A DNA stretch of 64,000 nt from Trinickia symbiotica. GTDB taxonomy: Bacteria; Pseudomonadota; Gammaproteobacteria; Burkholderiales; Burkholderiaceae. The stretch's first letter is position 1; each line of letters opens with the position of its first letter. Under the pieces are notes generated by a model. That model was not told where the DNA came from, ran no database searches, and was given only the letters and a program-made list of their open reading frames with translations. Below, piece by piece: positions 19,556 through 29,183 of the stretch. Where the stretch lies: NCBI RefSeq assembly GCF_002934455.1, contig NZ_PTIR01000006.1, positions 186,001 to 250,000 on the forward strand, written 5' to 3'. The translations under genes were made by a program, and so were the position numbers.

Positions 19556-19601
19556 GCAAAAAGCCGCGGGCAGGCGCACGATTTCGTGCGCCTGCCCGCG
19601 G
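19556..19601 (-). terminator. Strong Rho-independent terminator of msrB
   Basis: On the minus strand a perfect 17-bp stem (arms 19585-19601 and 19564-19580) with a 4-nt loop is followed by GCTTTTTGCC. It lies 39 nt beyond the msrB stop codon and separates selO-msrB from yciB-bolA-ppiC. Confidence 0.85.
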
Positions 19602-19640
19602 ACTTGGGCCGCGCTATTACAGCGAAGCGTACGATCCGCG

Positions 19641-20090
19641 CTACTTGGGCTCGAATTGTAGCGCAGCCGAGTTGATGCAGTAGCGAAGGCCCGTGGGAGC
19701 GGGGCCGTCCTCGAATACATGGCCGAGGTGCGCGCCGCATTGCTTGCAGCGGACTTCGATCCTAAGCATCCCATGCGAGCGGTCGGTCCGCTCTTCGATC
19801 ACCTCGCCGTTGATCGGCTTGAAGTAGCTGGGCCAGCCGCAGCCGGCGTCGAATTTCGTCGACGACTCAAAGAGCGGCGTGCCGCAGCAGACGCAGTCGT
19901 AGACGCCGCGCTCCCAGTGATCCCAGTAGCGGCCCGTGAACGGGCGTTCGGTCGCGGCGTGCCGCGTGACTTCGTATTCGACGTCGCCGAGTTCGCTGCG
20001 CCAGTCGTCGTCGGACTTACGGACGGCATAGCCGTCACGGGGCGCTTCGCTCGTTTCGGGGAGATCGCGGGGATCGGTGTGTTCAGTCAT
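19641..20090 (-). CDS. msrB: Peptide-methionine (R)-S-oxide reductase
   Basis: A 149-aa cytoplasmic repair enzyme that reduces methionine-R-sulfoxide in proteins. Two zinc-binding CxxC pairs are present ([10 protein letters not shown] and [12 protein letters not shown]). Catalytic Cys is in [14 protein letters not shown], and [10 protein letters not shown] and ERTDRSHGM line the substrate site. The start MTEHTDPRD at 20090 gives the normal length. It lies 87 nt downstream of selO on the same strand and ends before a strong terminator, so selO and msrB probably form a two-gene redox-stress transcript. Confidence 0.96.
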   Translation of the reverse strand: MTEHTDPRDLPETSEAPRDGYAVRKSDDDWRSELGDVEYEVTRHAATERPFTGRYWDHWERGVYDCVCCGTPLFESSTKFDAGCGWPSYFKPINGEVIEERTDRSHGMLRIEVRCKQCGAHLGHVFEDGPAPTGLRYCINSAALQFEPK

Positions 20091-20177
20091 GGTCGATATG
20101 TCTCCGTTTTGGCATGTTCGCCGCACGGTGCATATACGCACGCGAGCGGCGCATGGATGCGGTGCGGTCCTTGCGCC

Positions 20178-21734
20178 CTATGACGAGCAGCTGACCGACA
20201 GCGTGCCAGCCCAGTCGGGCGGCAGCGCCGCATAGGCCTCGAATTCGGGCTGCTCATCGAACGGGCGGCGCAGCACGGTCAAGAGGCGCTCCACCTCCGA
20301 GAAGTCCTTTTGCTTCGCGCGTCGGATCGCCGTTTCGGCCAGGTGGTTGCGCAAGACGTATTTCGGGTTCACGCGGTTCATTGCCTCGCGTCTCGCCGCG
20401 TCGTCGCGCGGATCGGTTGCGAGCCGCGCGCGGTAATCGGCCGCCCATCGATCGAATGCGTCACGGTCAATGAACAGGTCGCGTACCGGTCCGTCGCTGC
20501 TCGCGTCGTGCTTGGACATCGTCGCAAGACCACGGAACGTCGCCGTGAAGTCCGCACGGCTCTTGTGCATGAGCTCGAGCAGGCGGTCGGCGAGCACGTT
20601 GTCGCCGGGCTGCGCTTCGGACAAGCCCAGCTTGTCGCGCAAGCGGCGCTCCAGCGCCGGCCCGAAGCGCGCCTTGAACGTTTCGAGGGCCTGTTGCGCA
20701 TCGGCAACCGACCGTTCAGCCCGCACCGATTCGTCATGGTGCGCGCCGATCAGCGGCAGCAGGCTTTGCGCGAGACAGAAGCAGTTCCAGTACGCGATCT
20801 GCGGCTGCATGCGGTACGCGTAGCGCCCCTGCGTGTCCGAGTGATTGCAAATGTGGTTCGCATCGAATGCATCGACGAAGCCGAACGGTCCGTAGTCGAT
20901 CGTCAGACCGAGGATCGACATGTTGTCCGTGTTCATGACGCCGTGGCAAAAGCCGACCGCCTGCCATTGCGCGATCAGCTCGGCCGTGCGAATGACTGCC
21001 GCACCGAGCAAGGCGAGGTAGGGATCCAGCGCTTCACGACACTCCGGGAAAAAGCGATCGATCACGTGGTCGGCGAGCTTACGCAAGTCGTCGATGCGAT
21101 CCGCGGCGTAAAAATGCTCGAAGTGTCCGAATCGGACAAAGCTCGGCGAAACGCGCGTGACGGCGGCGGCCGTTTCGATCTCCTCACGCCGCACCGGCTG
21201 GTCCGACCCGATCACGCAAAGTGCTCGCGTCGTCGGAATACCCAGGTGGTGCATCGCTTCCGAGCAGAGAAACTCGCGGATCGACGAACGCAGCACGGCG
21301 CGGCCGTCGCCCATGCGCGAGTAGGGCGTGCGCCCGCTGCCTTTCAATTGCAGCTCATTGCGCACGCCGCGATGTTCGAGCTCGCCCAGCGTGAGCGCAC
21401 GGCCGTCGCCGAGCTGGCCGGCCCAGACGCCGAATTGGTGGCCGGAATAGACAGACGCGTAGGGCAGGGCCTGCGCGGGCCATTCGCGCGTCGGATTGCC
21501 GCAGAAGAACGCGGCGAAATCGGGCTCGCTCACCATCGACGGATCGAGACCGAGCGCCGTCGCGGCATCGGCCGATACACCTACGACATAGGGATCGGGC
21601 AGCGGCGCGGCAGGCAAACGCGTGTAAAAAGCGGTGCCCAGACCCGCGAACGAGCCAGGGCGTGTCGCCGCCAACGACTCGGCCAATCTCGCCAACACCC
21701 CGGTGGGCTCAGCAACGGTTGCGGAAAAAGACAT
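20178..21734 (-). CDS. selO: Protein adenylyltransferase SelO (YdiU/UPF0061)
   Basis: A 518-aa pseudokinase-fold enzyme. The SelO family transfers AMP to Ser/Thr/Tyr of redox proteins during oxidative stress. Hallmark blocks are [80 protein letters not shown] (catalytic Asp/Asn) and [11 protein letters not shown] (metal-binding Asp). The bacterial C terminus ends SVSCSS, with the Cys that replaces the selenocysteine of animal SelO. The start [12 protein letters not shown] at 21734 was chosen because upstream in-frame sequence is unlike the family. The neighbour msrB fits a redox-protection pairing. Confidence 0.94.
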   Translation of the reverse strand: MSFSATVAEPTGVLARLAESLAATRPGSFAGLGTAFYTRLPAAPLPDPYVVGVSADAATALGLDPSMVSEPDFAAFFCGNPTREWPAQALPYASVYSGHQFGVWAGQLGDGRALTLGELEHRGVRNELQLKGSGRTPYSRMGDGRAVLRSSIREFLCSEAMHHLGIPTTRALCVIGSDQPVRREEIETAAAVTRVSPSFVRFGHFEHFYAADRIDDLRKLADHVIDRFFPECREALDPYLALLGAAVIRTAELIAQWQAVGFCHGVMNTDNMSILGLTIDYGPFGFVDAFDANHICNHSDTQGRYAYRMQPQIAYWNCFCLAQSLLPLIGAHHDESVRAERSVADAQQALETFKARFGPALERRLRDKLGLSEAQPGDNVLADRLLELMHKSRADFTATFRGLATMSKHDASSDGPVRDLFIDRDAFDRWAADYRARLATDPRDDAARREAMNRVNPKYVLRNHLAETAIRRAKQKDFSEVERLLTVLRRPFDEQPEFEAYAALPPDWAGTLSVSCSS

Positions 21735-21860
21735 GAGTGAGACCTCTCGACTTCCTCGTATTGTAAGCGGCCGCTTCGCGACGCGTATCCGAGCCGGACG
21801 GCCCGTCGCACCACCGAATCGCACGAAAGCCAGCCGTGGCCGGAGCGGATCTCGTGGCGG

Positions 21861-21880
21861 TAAACGCTCAATAAACGCTC
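21861..21880. repeat. Direct repeat TAAACGCTC in the selO-tpsA divergent region
   Basis: TAAACGCTC occurs twice (21861-21869 and 21872-21880), spaced 11 bp start to start, i.e. on one face of the helix. It lies ~95 nt before the tpsA start and ~125 nt before selO, a good place for an operator. No regulator is assigned. Confidence 0.45.
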
Positions 21881-21973
21881 GCTTGGCAAGATGCGCGACG
21901 GTAGGCGTACGCGCCGCTCGCTCGTGCCGCCACTCGGCCAACGCGACCGAGTCGACTTCCAGGACCGTCGTCG

Positions 21974-24900
21974 ATGAAAGAAAAGACCGGAAACCGGCAC
22001 GAATATCCACGCAAAACGGGGCGGGGAAAGCACCATGCGCACGCACATGAACATGTGCAGGCAGACGCGCATGGTGAAGGGCCGTTCCCGCTGCGGCCGA
22101 TCGTCGCCGCCGCGTTCGCCGCGGCGAGCGCGCTCGGCTGCTTGCACGCCGCGGCCGCGCCAGCGGGTGGTCAGATCACTGCCGGCGCCGGCACCATCAA
22201 TGCCGCGCCCAATGCAGCGGGCGGAGCCACCACCATCATTCAGCAAGGCAGCAATCGTCTCGCCATCAATTGGACCAGCTTCGATATCGGCAGTCAGGAC
22301 TCCGTAACATTCGCGCAGCCGGGGAGCAGTGCGATCGCGCTCAATCGCGTGACAGGCCAAAGCCCTACCCAGATCCTCGGCACACTCAACGCGAACGGAC
22401 AGGTCTTCATCCTCAACCCGAACGGCGTCCTCTTCGGGAAATCGGCGCAAGTCAACGTCGGCGGGCTGCTTGCATCGACGCTCAACCTGTCCGACAGCGA
22501 TTTCCTCGCGGGAAAATTCCGCTTCACCGATAGCGGCGGCACCGGGCGCATCGTCAACGAAGGACAGATCACGGCGAACGGCGGCTATATCGCGTTCATC
22601 GCGCCGCGCGTATCGAACCAGGGTTCGCTCATCGCCGATAAAGGCACAGTCGAACTCGCGGCCGGCTCGGCAGCGACCGTCACGCTCGCCGGCAATCAAC
22701 TCGTCTCGCTGACGATCGACCAAGGCACGCTCGACGCCCTCGCCGAAAACGGCGACTTGATCCGCGCGGACGGTGGCGTCGTCATCCTCACGAGCAAGGG
22801 AAAAGACGCCGTGTTGTCGGGCGTCGTCAACAACACGGGCGAAATCGTTGCGCGCACAGCCGTCAACACGGGCGGCACCATCAAGCTGATCGCCAACGGC
22901 GGCACGGCGCTCGTGGGCGGAACGCTCGACGCATCCGCGCCGAACGGCGGCAACGGCGGCACGATCGAAACATCGGGCGAGGCTTTCCAGCTGCAACCGG
23001 GCGCGACCATCACGACGCATGCGACGAACGGCCAGAGCGGCACGTGGCTCATCGATCCGTCGGATATCGTCGTCGCCGCCTCGGGCGGCGATATGACAGG
23101 GGCTCAGCTCTCGACGCAACTCGGGAACACCAACATTCAACTGCAGACGAGCTCGGGCTCGGGCGGTGTTGGCGACATCACCATCAATGACGGCGTGGTG
23201 TGGAATTCAGGCAACATGCTCACGTTGACGGCCGACCACGATATCAAAATCAATGCTTCGTTGGACGGCGGCGCAACAGGCTCGATCGTGGCCAGCGCGA
23301 CGCACGACATCGCTTTGATGGCGCCGCTCGTCGCACGATCGCTCACTGCTGACGCCGGGGGAACGCTCGCGACGAACGAGCCCATTTCGCTAACCGGCAC
23401 GGGGTCGCTGACGGCAAGCGGTGCCATCACGCTCGGCGCGTCGGTCACTGCGCTTCAATCGCTGAACGTAACGTCGGGCAGCAGCATCGCGATCGATGGG
23501 CCGATCATTCTCGACGCCGGCAGCGGCACGCTCACGCTCTCGGCCACCGGCACGATTTCCCCCTCGTCGATGGCTTCGATCGCCACGGGCACGTTCGATC
23601 TCCAGAACGGGGCGTGGGTACAAGTCGGCGGCGGGTTCCTGCCGGGGTTCAGCGCTTCGAATTTCGTTGTCGGCAATGGCGCATCGTTCCTGCGAGCACT
23701 GAGCGGCAGCGGGACGACCGCCGACCCCTATCTGATCGGCGACGTCTACGGCTTGCAAGGCATCGGCACTTCGGTGCAGATGCTGGCCGATTCGTACAAG
23801 CTCGCGAACTCGATCGATGCGAGCGGCACATCGAATTGGAACGGCGGCCTCGGCTTCGCGCCGATCGGCAACGGCGTCGAAAACGCATTCCTGGGAACGT
23901 TCGACGGCAACGGCAAGACGATCAGCGGCTTGACGATCAACAATCCCAACAACGAGAACATCGGCCTCTTCGGTTTCGTTCGGGACGGCGCGATATCGAA
24001 CGTGTCGCTAACCCACTTCAACGTCACCGGCTCTCGGTTCGTCGGCGCGCTCGTCGGCATCAATCAAGGCGGAACGATCTCGAACGTCTCCGTCGACAAC
24101 GGCACGGTAACGGCCACGTCGAACACGCTGCTCAACGATACCAGCGGCAATACGAACGTCGGCGGCTTGATTGGAGACAATCTTAGCGACGGCTCGTCGT
24201 TTCCGGCAGCAATCACGAACGCGACCGTGGGCTCGGGCGTGACGATCACGGCATCCGGCCTTGGCAGCACCATCGAAGGCCAGGTGGGAGGGCTCGTTGG
24301 CTGGAATAGGGGCGGGGTGATATCGCATTCGGGCTCGGCCGCTTCCGTCACGGGAGACAACCTCATCGGCGGCCTCGTCGGCCTGAACGACGGCTCGATC
24401 ACGATGAGCAGCGCAAGCGGCCCGGTGACGGCCACCCAAAATGCCGCGGGCGGGCTGGTAGGCCAAAACACCGGAACGATCGCCGGATCGTCCGCCACAG
24501 GAACGGTCAACAGCAGTCAGTACGCAGGCGGCCTCGTTGGCCTCAACGGCACCGGCGGTCAAATCGTCTCATCATGGGCAACCGGCGCGGTATCGGACTT
24601 TCAGACCGCTGGCGGTCTCGCGGCCCAGAACGACGGATCGATCGTGCAATCGTTCTCGAGCTCGGCGGTCACCGCTTTCGCCGGTGACGTCGGCGGCCTC
24701 GTGGGCCTCAATAGCGGCACAATTGCCGACAGCTACGCGCTCGGCCTCAGCGCCGCCAGCAGCGGGGTGGCCGGCGGCCTCGTGGGCGACAATGAAGCGT
24801 CGATCGCAACGAGTTACGCAACGGGCTTCGTATCCGGGCGCGATGCGTCGGGCGGCCTCGTGGCGGTCGCCGGTTCCGGGTCTTCGGTCACCCGCAGCTA

Positions 24901-26623
24901 TTGGAACATCGATACGACGGGGCTCAGCACGAGCGCCGGCGGCACGGGACTCACGAACGCCCACATGTTGTCGAGCCAAACGTCGAGCTTTTCGGGGTTC
25001 GATTTCAGCAACGTCTGGCGCTTCATTCCGGGCACATCCTATCCCTATCTCGTCTCGATCTTCTCGAGCACGCCCACGGTATTTTCCGGCACCTACACGA
25101 ACACATCGGGCGCCGTACAAACCGCCAAGACGCTCGACTTCGCCGCGCACGACCAATTGATCGCGAGCCTGACGACCGGGGCAAACGGTTTCTACTACCT
25201 GATGCTGCCTTCGACGGCATTCAACGGCGCCACGGCGATCGTCGCGTTCTCGCCGACGAACGTGCCGGGCCCGGGAACAGCGCTCGGCGCGGCCGAGACC
25301 TCTGGCGCCAGCGTCTCGATGAATCTGCAGGACAACTTTGTCGCGTTGGCGGGATCGAGCGTGACGCTCGGCGATATCGCATCGGCGCTCGGCAACCCGT
25401 TCTCGGGCGGCGCCGTTTCGTCGGTCGCGTCGCTCGTACCGGCCGTTTTGACGAATCTGCAATCGAATGCATTGGCGACCGCAAACGGCGTATCGCTCGC
25501 ATCCGCGCCCGGTACGGAGCTCGATCTGACCGGTGACACGTCGATCTCGGCCGCCGCAATCACGCTCGGTTCAGTGAGCGGCAGCGGCGCCGCGCTCACG
25601 CTGCAGACCTCGGGCGGCGATATTACGCAAGGCGGCGCATTCACGCTCGGCGTATTGGGCATTCCGAGCGCAGGCAATGTAACACTCGACGGTGCGAACC
25701 AGATCGGCACGGTGGCGGCGATGGTCAGCGGCTCGTTCAGCCTGAACAACGCAAGTCAGCTCACGGTGGGTCAGGCGGGATCGACGAGGGGTATTACCGC
25801 CGGAGGCACTGTCACGCTGACGAACCCCGGCTATACAACGACGCTCGCCCAATCGATCGACTCGTCGGCGAGCGGCGATGCGGTCATTCTCGTGAGCGCC
25901 GGCTTCGCGAACCTTTTTGGTCCGAGTGTCGTCACGACGAACGGCCGGTGGCTGATCTATACGACGAGTCCGGATGCCGATTCGTTCGGGGGGCTGCAAA
26001 GCGGCAACAGCGCGTTATGGGCCCAAGGCTACAGCCCGGGCTCGAATGTCTCGGCGAGCGGCAATCGGTATCTCTTCTCGACCGATCAAGTCATCTTCGT
26101 CAACGCGAATCCAAACCAGAAGATGGCCGGCCAGACCGCGCAGGAGAGCGCGACGTTATCGCTGAAATACGCCGGTTCGAGCTACGGCGATGCATTCACC
26201 GATGCAACCGTGCCGTCGGGCGTGACGGTCAGCGTCTACAGCAACGGCGACGCGGCGAGTGCGACGCGAGCAGGCGGCGACGACGGCGTGGGCCTCTATC
26301 GAATCCGCTATACGGCTTCCAACGTGCCGGCCGGCTACGCGGTGGCCGACGGAACGGTCGCTGACCTGACCGTCGTCGACCCGCAGGCGAGCGCGCCGCC
26401 GTCTTCGACTGCGCCTTCGTCGGCGCCGGCCGTGATCAACCAGGTCCAGGCAGTCATGAACAACGACGCCGACAGCGGCTCCGATGGAGACGGCAACGGG
26501 CGCCGAAAAGAGATTGGAGCCGTCCTGGCGGCGTTCGACGCAGCGCACGCCACACCCGTCTCTGGCAACGGACGGTCGTCGATATTGCCGGCATGGCCTG
26601 TCGCAAATGCGTGCGTGCCATGA
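21974..26623 (+). CDS. Two-partner secretion exoprotein (filamentous-haemagglutinin-type, GLUG and MBG-like repeats)
   Basis: A 1549-aa surface or secreted beta-helix protein. After a His-rich basic leader and a hydrophobic signal segment ([20 protein letters not shown]), the TPS domain (~63-330) shows [58 protein letters not shown] and [17 protein letters not shown]. About residues 690-960 hold GLUG-type repeats ([26 protein letters not shown] and similar), and a MBG-like domain lies near 1360-1470. The mature chain has one cysteine, three from the end (ANACVP). The ATG at 21974 has no clear ribosome site; GTG at 22055 is an alternative that keeps the signal peptide. The transporter partner is next downstream. 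Likely an adhesin or biofilm matrix protein; its target is unknown. Confidence 0.88.
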   Translation: MKEKTGNRHEYPRKTGRGKHHAHAHEHVQADAHGEGPFPLRPIVAAAFAAASALGCLHAAAAPAGGQITAGAGTINAAPNAAGGATTIIQQGSNRLAINWTSFDIGSQDSVTFAQPGSSAIALNRVTGQSPTQILGTLNANGQVFILNPNGVLFGKSAQVNVGGLLASTLNLSDSDFLAGKFRFTDSGGTGRIVNEGQITANGGYIAFIAPRVSNQGSLIADKGTVELAAGSAATVTLAGNQLVSLTIDQGTLDALAENGDLIRADGGVVILTSKGKDAVLSGVVNNTGEIVARTAVNTGGTIKLIANGGTALVGGTLDASAPNGGNGGTIETSGEAFQLQPGATITTHATNGQSGTWLIDPSDIVVAASGGDMTGAQLSTQLGNTNIQLQTSSGSGGVGDITINDGVVWNSGNMLTLTADHDIKINASLDGGATGSIVASATHDIALMAPLVARSLTADAGGTLATNEPISLTGTGSLTASGAITLGASVTALQSLNVTSGSSIAIDGPIILDAGSGTLTLSATGTISPSSMASIATGTFDLQNGAWVQVGGGFLPGFSASNFVVGNGASFLRALSGSGTTADPYLIGDVYGLQGIGTSVQMLADSYKLANSIDASGTSNWNGGLGFAPIGNGVENAFLGTFDGNGKTISGLTINNPNNENIGLFGFVRDGAISNVSLTHFNVTGSRFVGALVGINQGGTISNVSVDNGTVTATSNTLLNDTSGNTNVGGLIGDNLSDGSSFPAAITNATVGSGVTITASGLGSTIEGQVGGLVGWNRGGVISHSGSAASVTGDNLIGGLVGLNDGSITMSSASGPVTATQNAAGGLVGQNTGTIAGSSATGTVNSSQYAGGLVGLNGTGGQIVSSWATGAVSDFQTAGGLAAQNDGSIVQSFSSSAVTAFAGDVGGLVGLNSGTIADSYALGLSAASSGVAGGLVGDNEASIATSYATGFVSGRDASGGLVAVAGSGSSVTRSYWNIDTTGLSTSAGGTGLTNAHMLSSQTSSFSGFDFSNVWRFIPGTSYPYLVSIFSSTPTVFSGTYTNTSGAVQTAKTLDFAAHDQLIASLTTGANGFYYLMLPSTAFNGATAIVAFSPTNVPGPGTALGAAETSGASVSMNLQDNFVALAGSSVTLGDIASALGNPFSGGAVSSVASLVPAVLTNLQSNALATANGVSLASAPGTELDLTGDTSISAAAITLGSVSGSGAALTLQTSGGDITQGGAFTLGVLGIPSAGNVTLDGANQIGTVAAMVSGSFSLNNASQLTVGQAGSTRGITAGGTVTLTNPGYTTTLAQSIDSSASGDAVILVSAGFANLFGPSVVTTNGRWLIYTTSPDADSFGGLQSGNSALWAQGYSPGSNVSASGNRYLFSTDQVIFVNANPNQKMAGQTAQESATLSLKYAGSSYGDAFTDATVPSGVTVSVYSNGDAASATRAGGDDGVGLYRIRYTASNVPAGYAVADGTVADLTVVDPQASAPPSSTAPSSAPAVINQVQAVMNNDADSGSDGDGNGRRKEIGAVLAAFDAAHATPVSGNGRSSILPAWPVANACVP

Positions 26624-26727
26624 GCGCGGGGCTCGGAAAAGACGATGCGACCGGCGTATCGAACATGCACCGCCACCGGCATCGCGGCGATAGCGGCGCC
26701 GCATTCCCGATTCCGTCGACAAGCGCA

Positions 26728-28422
26728 ATGAACCCGCGTCGCCGCCCTCCATTGACCCTTCTCGCCGGCATGAGCGCGGCGCTCGCTTGCACGATGCCGG
26801 ATGCTTGGGCCCAGGTGGCGTCGCCGATACCCGATGCGGGCAGCACACTGCGCAATCAGCTGCAGACGTTGCCGCCCGTCTCGCCGCCCGCGTCGAATGC
26901 CGAGATTCACATCGAGCGACCTGCCGCACCGGCGCCTTCCGCATCGGCGTTGCGGTTCGCCGTCAAAGGATTCCAGATAGACGGCAATACGAAGTTCAGC
27001 CGTGCCGAATTGATGCCGCTCCTGGAGCCCGCGCTAGGCGGCGCCCGGACGTTGGGCGACCTCGACGAAGCCGCCACTCGCGTCACGAGTTTCTACCGCG
27101 CGCATGGCTATCTCGTCGCGCGCGCATACATCCCCGCGCAGGACATCCGCGACGGTATCGTCGATATCGCGATCGTGGAAGGCCGCTACGGTAAGGTGGA
27201 AGTTCGAAATGCCCCGCACGTGCGCGATGCCGTGCTTCAGCGCTATGTAAGCCCGAAGCATCTCGGCGACGTCATCGACGAGCGCCGGCTCGATCGCGCG
27301 GCGCTGCTGATGCAGGACGTGACCGGCGCAACGGCCGTCACCGGAAACCTGCAGGCGGGCGAGACGCCCGGCACCTCGGACCTGACGATCGACGTGCCTC
27401 CGACTCGCGCGCTGACCGCGAGCTTGCAGGCCGACAATTACGGCATCAGGCCAACGGGACGCTACCGTGTCGGCGGCGCGCTGCAGTGGTTGAGCCCGCT
27501 GGGTTTCGGCGATCGCCTCGATGCGCGCGCGCTGACCTCGATCACGGGCCAAACGTTCGGCCAACTCGGCTATAGCGCCCCGATCGGAAGCGACGGCCTG
27601 CGCACCAGCCTGTCTGTGACGGAATCGACCTACCGGCTCGGCGCCGACTTTTCTTCGCTCGATGCCTATGGCCACGCGACCGTGCTGTCGTGGGCGGCGA
27701 GCTACCCGCTGATCCGCTCGCGCACGTTGAACCTCAACGCTGAAGGCGGGTTTGATCGCAAGAACCTGACCGATCACGCGAACGGAACCGCCGAAGACAA
27801 GTTCGACAACGTATTCGGCGCGGGCTTCGACGGCAATGTGATCGCTGGCAAGACCCTCGTCACCTATGCGGTGCGGACCGAATCGGGCAACGTTCACTTC
27901 GAGTCGGGCGATCCGCTGGCGATCGACCAGACTTCGGCGCGGACCGACGGCCACTATCGTAAGTACACCTATTCGATTGCGCTTTACGAGGCCGTCACGC
28001 CACGGCTTCAGTTCTATCTGTCCCTGAACGGCCAGCAAGCCTCGAAAAACCTGATCTCATCCGAGAAGCTATCGCTCGGCGGCCCTTATGGCGTACGTGC
28101 CTATCCCACCGGCGAGGCGCCGGGCGACGACGGTTATCTCGCGACGGCCGAGTTGCGCTATGCCGTCGCGCAATCGCTGCTTCCAGGGCAGCTCGGCGTC
28201 TTCGGCTTCGTCGATACCGGGTTCGTGCGAAACAACGCCTATCCGTTTTCGACGGAATCCAACCATCAAAGACTGTCGGGAGCCGGCATCGGCGTCACGC
28301 TCTCCAAAGCGCCGGACTACGAAATCCGCCTCATCTACGCGCACAAGCTCGGCAATGCCACGGCCGTCGCCGATACCGATCATGCCGGGCGCGTATGGCT
28401 GCAATTGACGAAAGCATTTTGA
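26728..28422 (+). CDS. ShlB/FhaC/HecB-type two-partner secretion transporter
   Basis: A ~564-aa Omp85-type outer-membrane pore that exports the adjacent exoprotein. The start MNPRRRPPLTLLAG gives a clean signal peptide (ALACTMPDAWAQ). An in-frame ATG at 26620 overlapping the exoprotein stop codon (ATGA) is an alternative. POTRA domains follow, with FAVKGFQIDGNTKFSRAELM, SFYRAHGYLVARAYIPAQ and IVEGRYGKVEV. Then comes a 16-strand barrel (DNYGIRPTGRYRVGG, SYPLIRSRTLNLNAEGG). The L6 loop reads GPYGVRAYPTGEAPGDDGY, where the usual VRGY/F tip has Ala instead of Gly. It ends WLQLTKAF with terminal Phe, the barrel signature. The fecR-type gene begins 10 nt after its stop. Confidence 0.93.
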   Translation: MNPRRRPPLTLLAGMSAALACTMPDAWAQVASPIPDAGSTLRNQLQTLPPVSPPASNAEIHIERPAAPAPSASALRFAVKGFQIDGNTKFSRAELMPLLEPALGGARTLGDLDEAATRVTSFYRAHGYLVARAYIPAQDIRDGIVDIAIVEGRYGKVEVRNAPHVRDAVLQRYVSPKHLGDVIDERRLDRAALLMQDVTGATAVTGNLQAGETPGTSDLTIDVPPTRALTASLQADNYGIRPTGRYRVGGALQWLSPLGFGDRLDARALTSITGQTFGQLGYSAPIGSDGLRTSLSVTESTYRLGADFSSLDAYGHATVLSWAASYPLIRSRTLNLNAEGGFDRKNLTDHANGTAEDKFDNVFGAGFDGNVIAGKTLVTYAVRTESGNVHFESGDPLAIDQTSARTDGHYRKYTYSIALYEAVTPRLQFYLSLNGQQASKNLISSEKLSLGGPYGVRAYPTGEAPGDDGYLATAELRYAVAQSLLPGQLGVFGFVDTGFVRNNAYPFSTESNHQRLSGAGIGVTLSKAPDYEIRLIYAHKLGNATAVADTDHAGRVWLQLTKAF

Positions 28423-28432
28423 GGGGAGATCG

Positions 28433-29173
28433 ATGATTCCAATCACGCATTTTCCCCGCGCGTTCGCAGCCCTTATCGTTGTCTCCGCCATTGCAGTGGC
28501 GTCCGTTCATGCGCGCGCGGCGGCGCCGGCCGGCACGGTGGCCTACACCGCCGGTGTCGTATCGATCGAGCCGGCGTCGGGCGCGAAGCGCTTCGCCGTC
28601 GCTGGGTCATCGGTCGAGTCGGGCGACACCATCGAGACATCGACGGAGGGTGAAGCCGTGCTGCTGATGGCCGATCACCAGCGGGTCTATCTCAAGGCCG
28701 AAACCCGATACAGGATCGACGACTACCGCTTCGCCGAGAACGATGCAAAAAATAACGTCAGCGTCTCATCGTTGCTGAAGGGCGGTCTGCGCTTGATCTC
28801 GGGGTTGATCGGCAAACAGGGCGTTCCGGACGCATACCGGCTCAACACGCAAACCGCGACGATCGGCATTCGCGGCACCGAGTGGTCGGTGCTCGAATGC
28901 GGGCTTGCGAGCCGGCTGCCGAGCGGCGAGGGCGCCGGCCCCATGAGCGTTCCGGCAAGCGAGCCGCAAGCGCTCGCGCTCGAGTGCCCGCGCGGCGAGG
29001 CGGGCGAGCACATCCGCGTCTATCACGGAACGATCGACGTCCGCACGGAAGTCGATCACCACGAACTATCCGAAGGCTTCGGCACGATCATCCGATCGCC
29101 GCGCTCGACGATCGGCCTCATGCCGGGCGCGAACGTCGAGCCCGTCGTGCCGTCGCCCGCTGCCTGCAAGTGA
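28433..29173 (+). CDS. Secreted FecR-domain protein
   Basis: A 246-aa exported protein. It has a strong ribosome site (GAGGGGAG), a signal peptide (AALIVVSAIAVASVHARA) and a FecR-like beta domain: VAYTAGVVSIEPASGAKRF, SGDTIETSTEGEAVLLMAD, GLRLISGLIG and the typical TATIGIRGTEWSV. Unlike the FecR anti-sigma regulators it has no membrane helix or N-terminal cytoplasmic region, so it is periplasmic or surface. Stand-alone FecR proteins of this type often sit next to CHASE2 cyclases and large surface proteins. Two cysteines (VLECGLAS and LALECPRG) could form a disulfide. Role unknown; it may link the exoprotein to the CHASE2 sensor. It is in the middle of a tightly spaced gene set (10-nt gaps on both sides). 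Confidence 0.87.
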   Translation: MIPITHFPRAFAALIVVSAIAVASVHARAAAPAGTVAYTAGVVSIEPASGAKRFAVAGSSVESGDTIETSTEGEAVLLMADHQRVYLKAETRYRIDDYRFAENDAKNNVSVSSLLKGGLRLISGLIGKQGVPDAYRLNTQTATIGIRGTEWSVLECGLASRLPSGEGAGPMSVPASEPQALALECPRGEAGEHIRVYHGTIDVRTEVDHHELSEGFGTIIRSPRSTIGLMPGANVEPVVPSPAACK

Positions 29174-29183
29174 GGTCCCTACC

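Noticed and set aside
24280-24850. Repetitive DNA that might be a satellite or CRISPR array
   Set aside because: The repeats are in frame and encode GLUG motifs (GGLVG...) of the exoprotein; spacing is irregular at DNA level.
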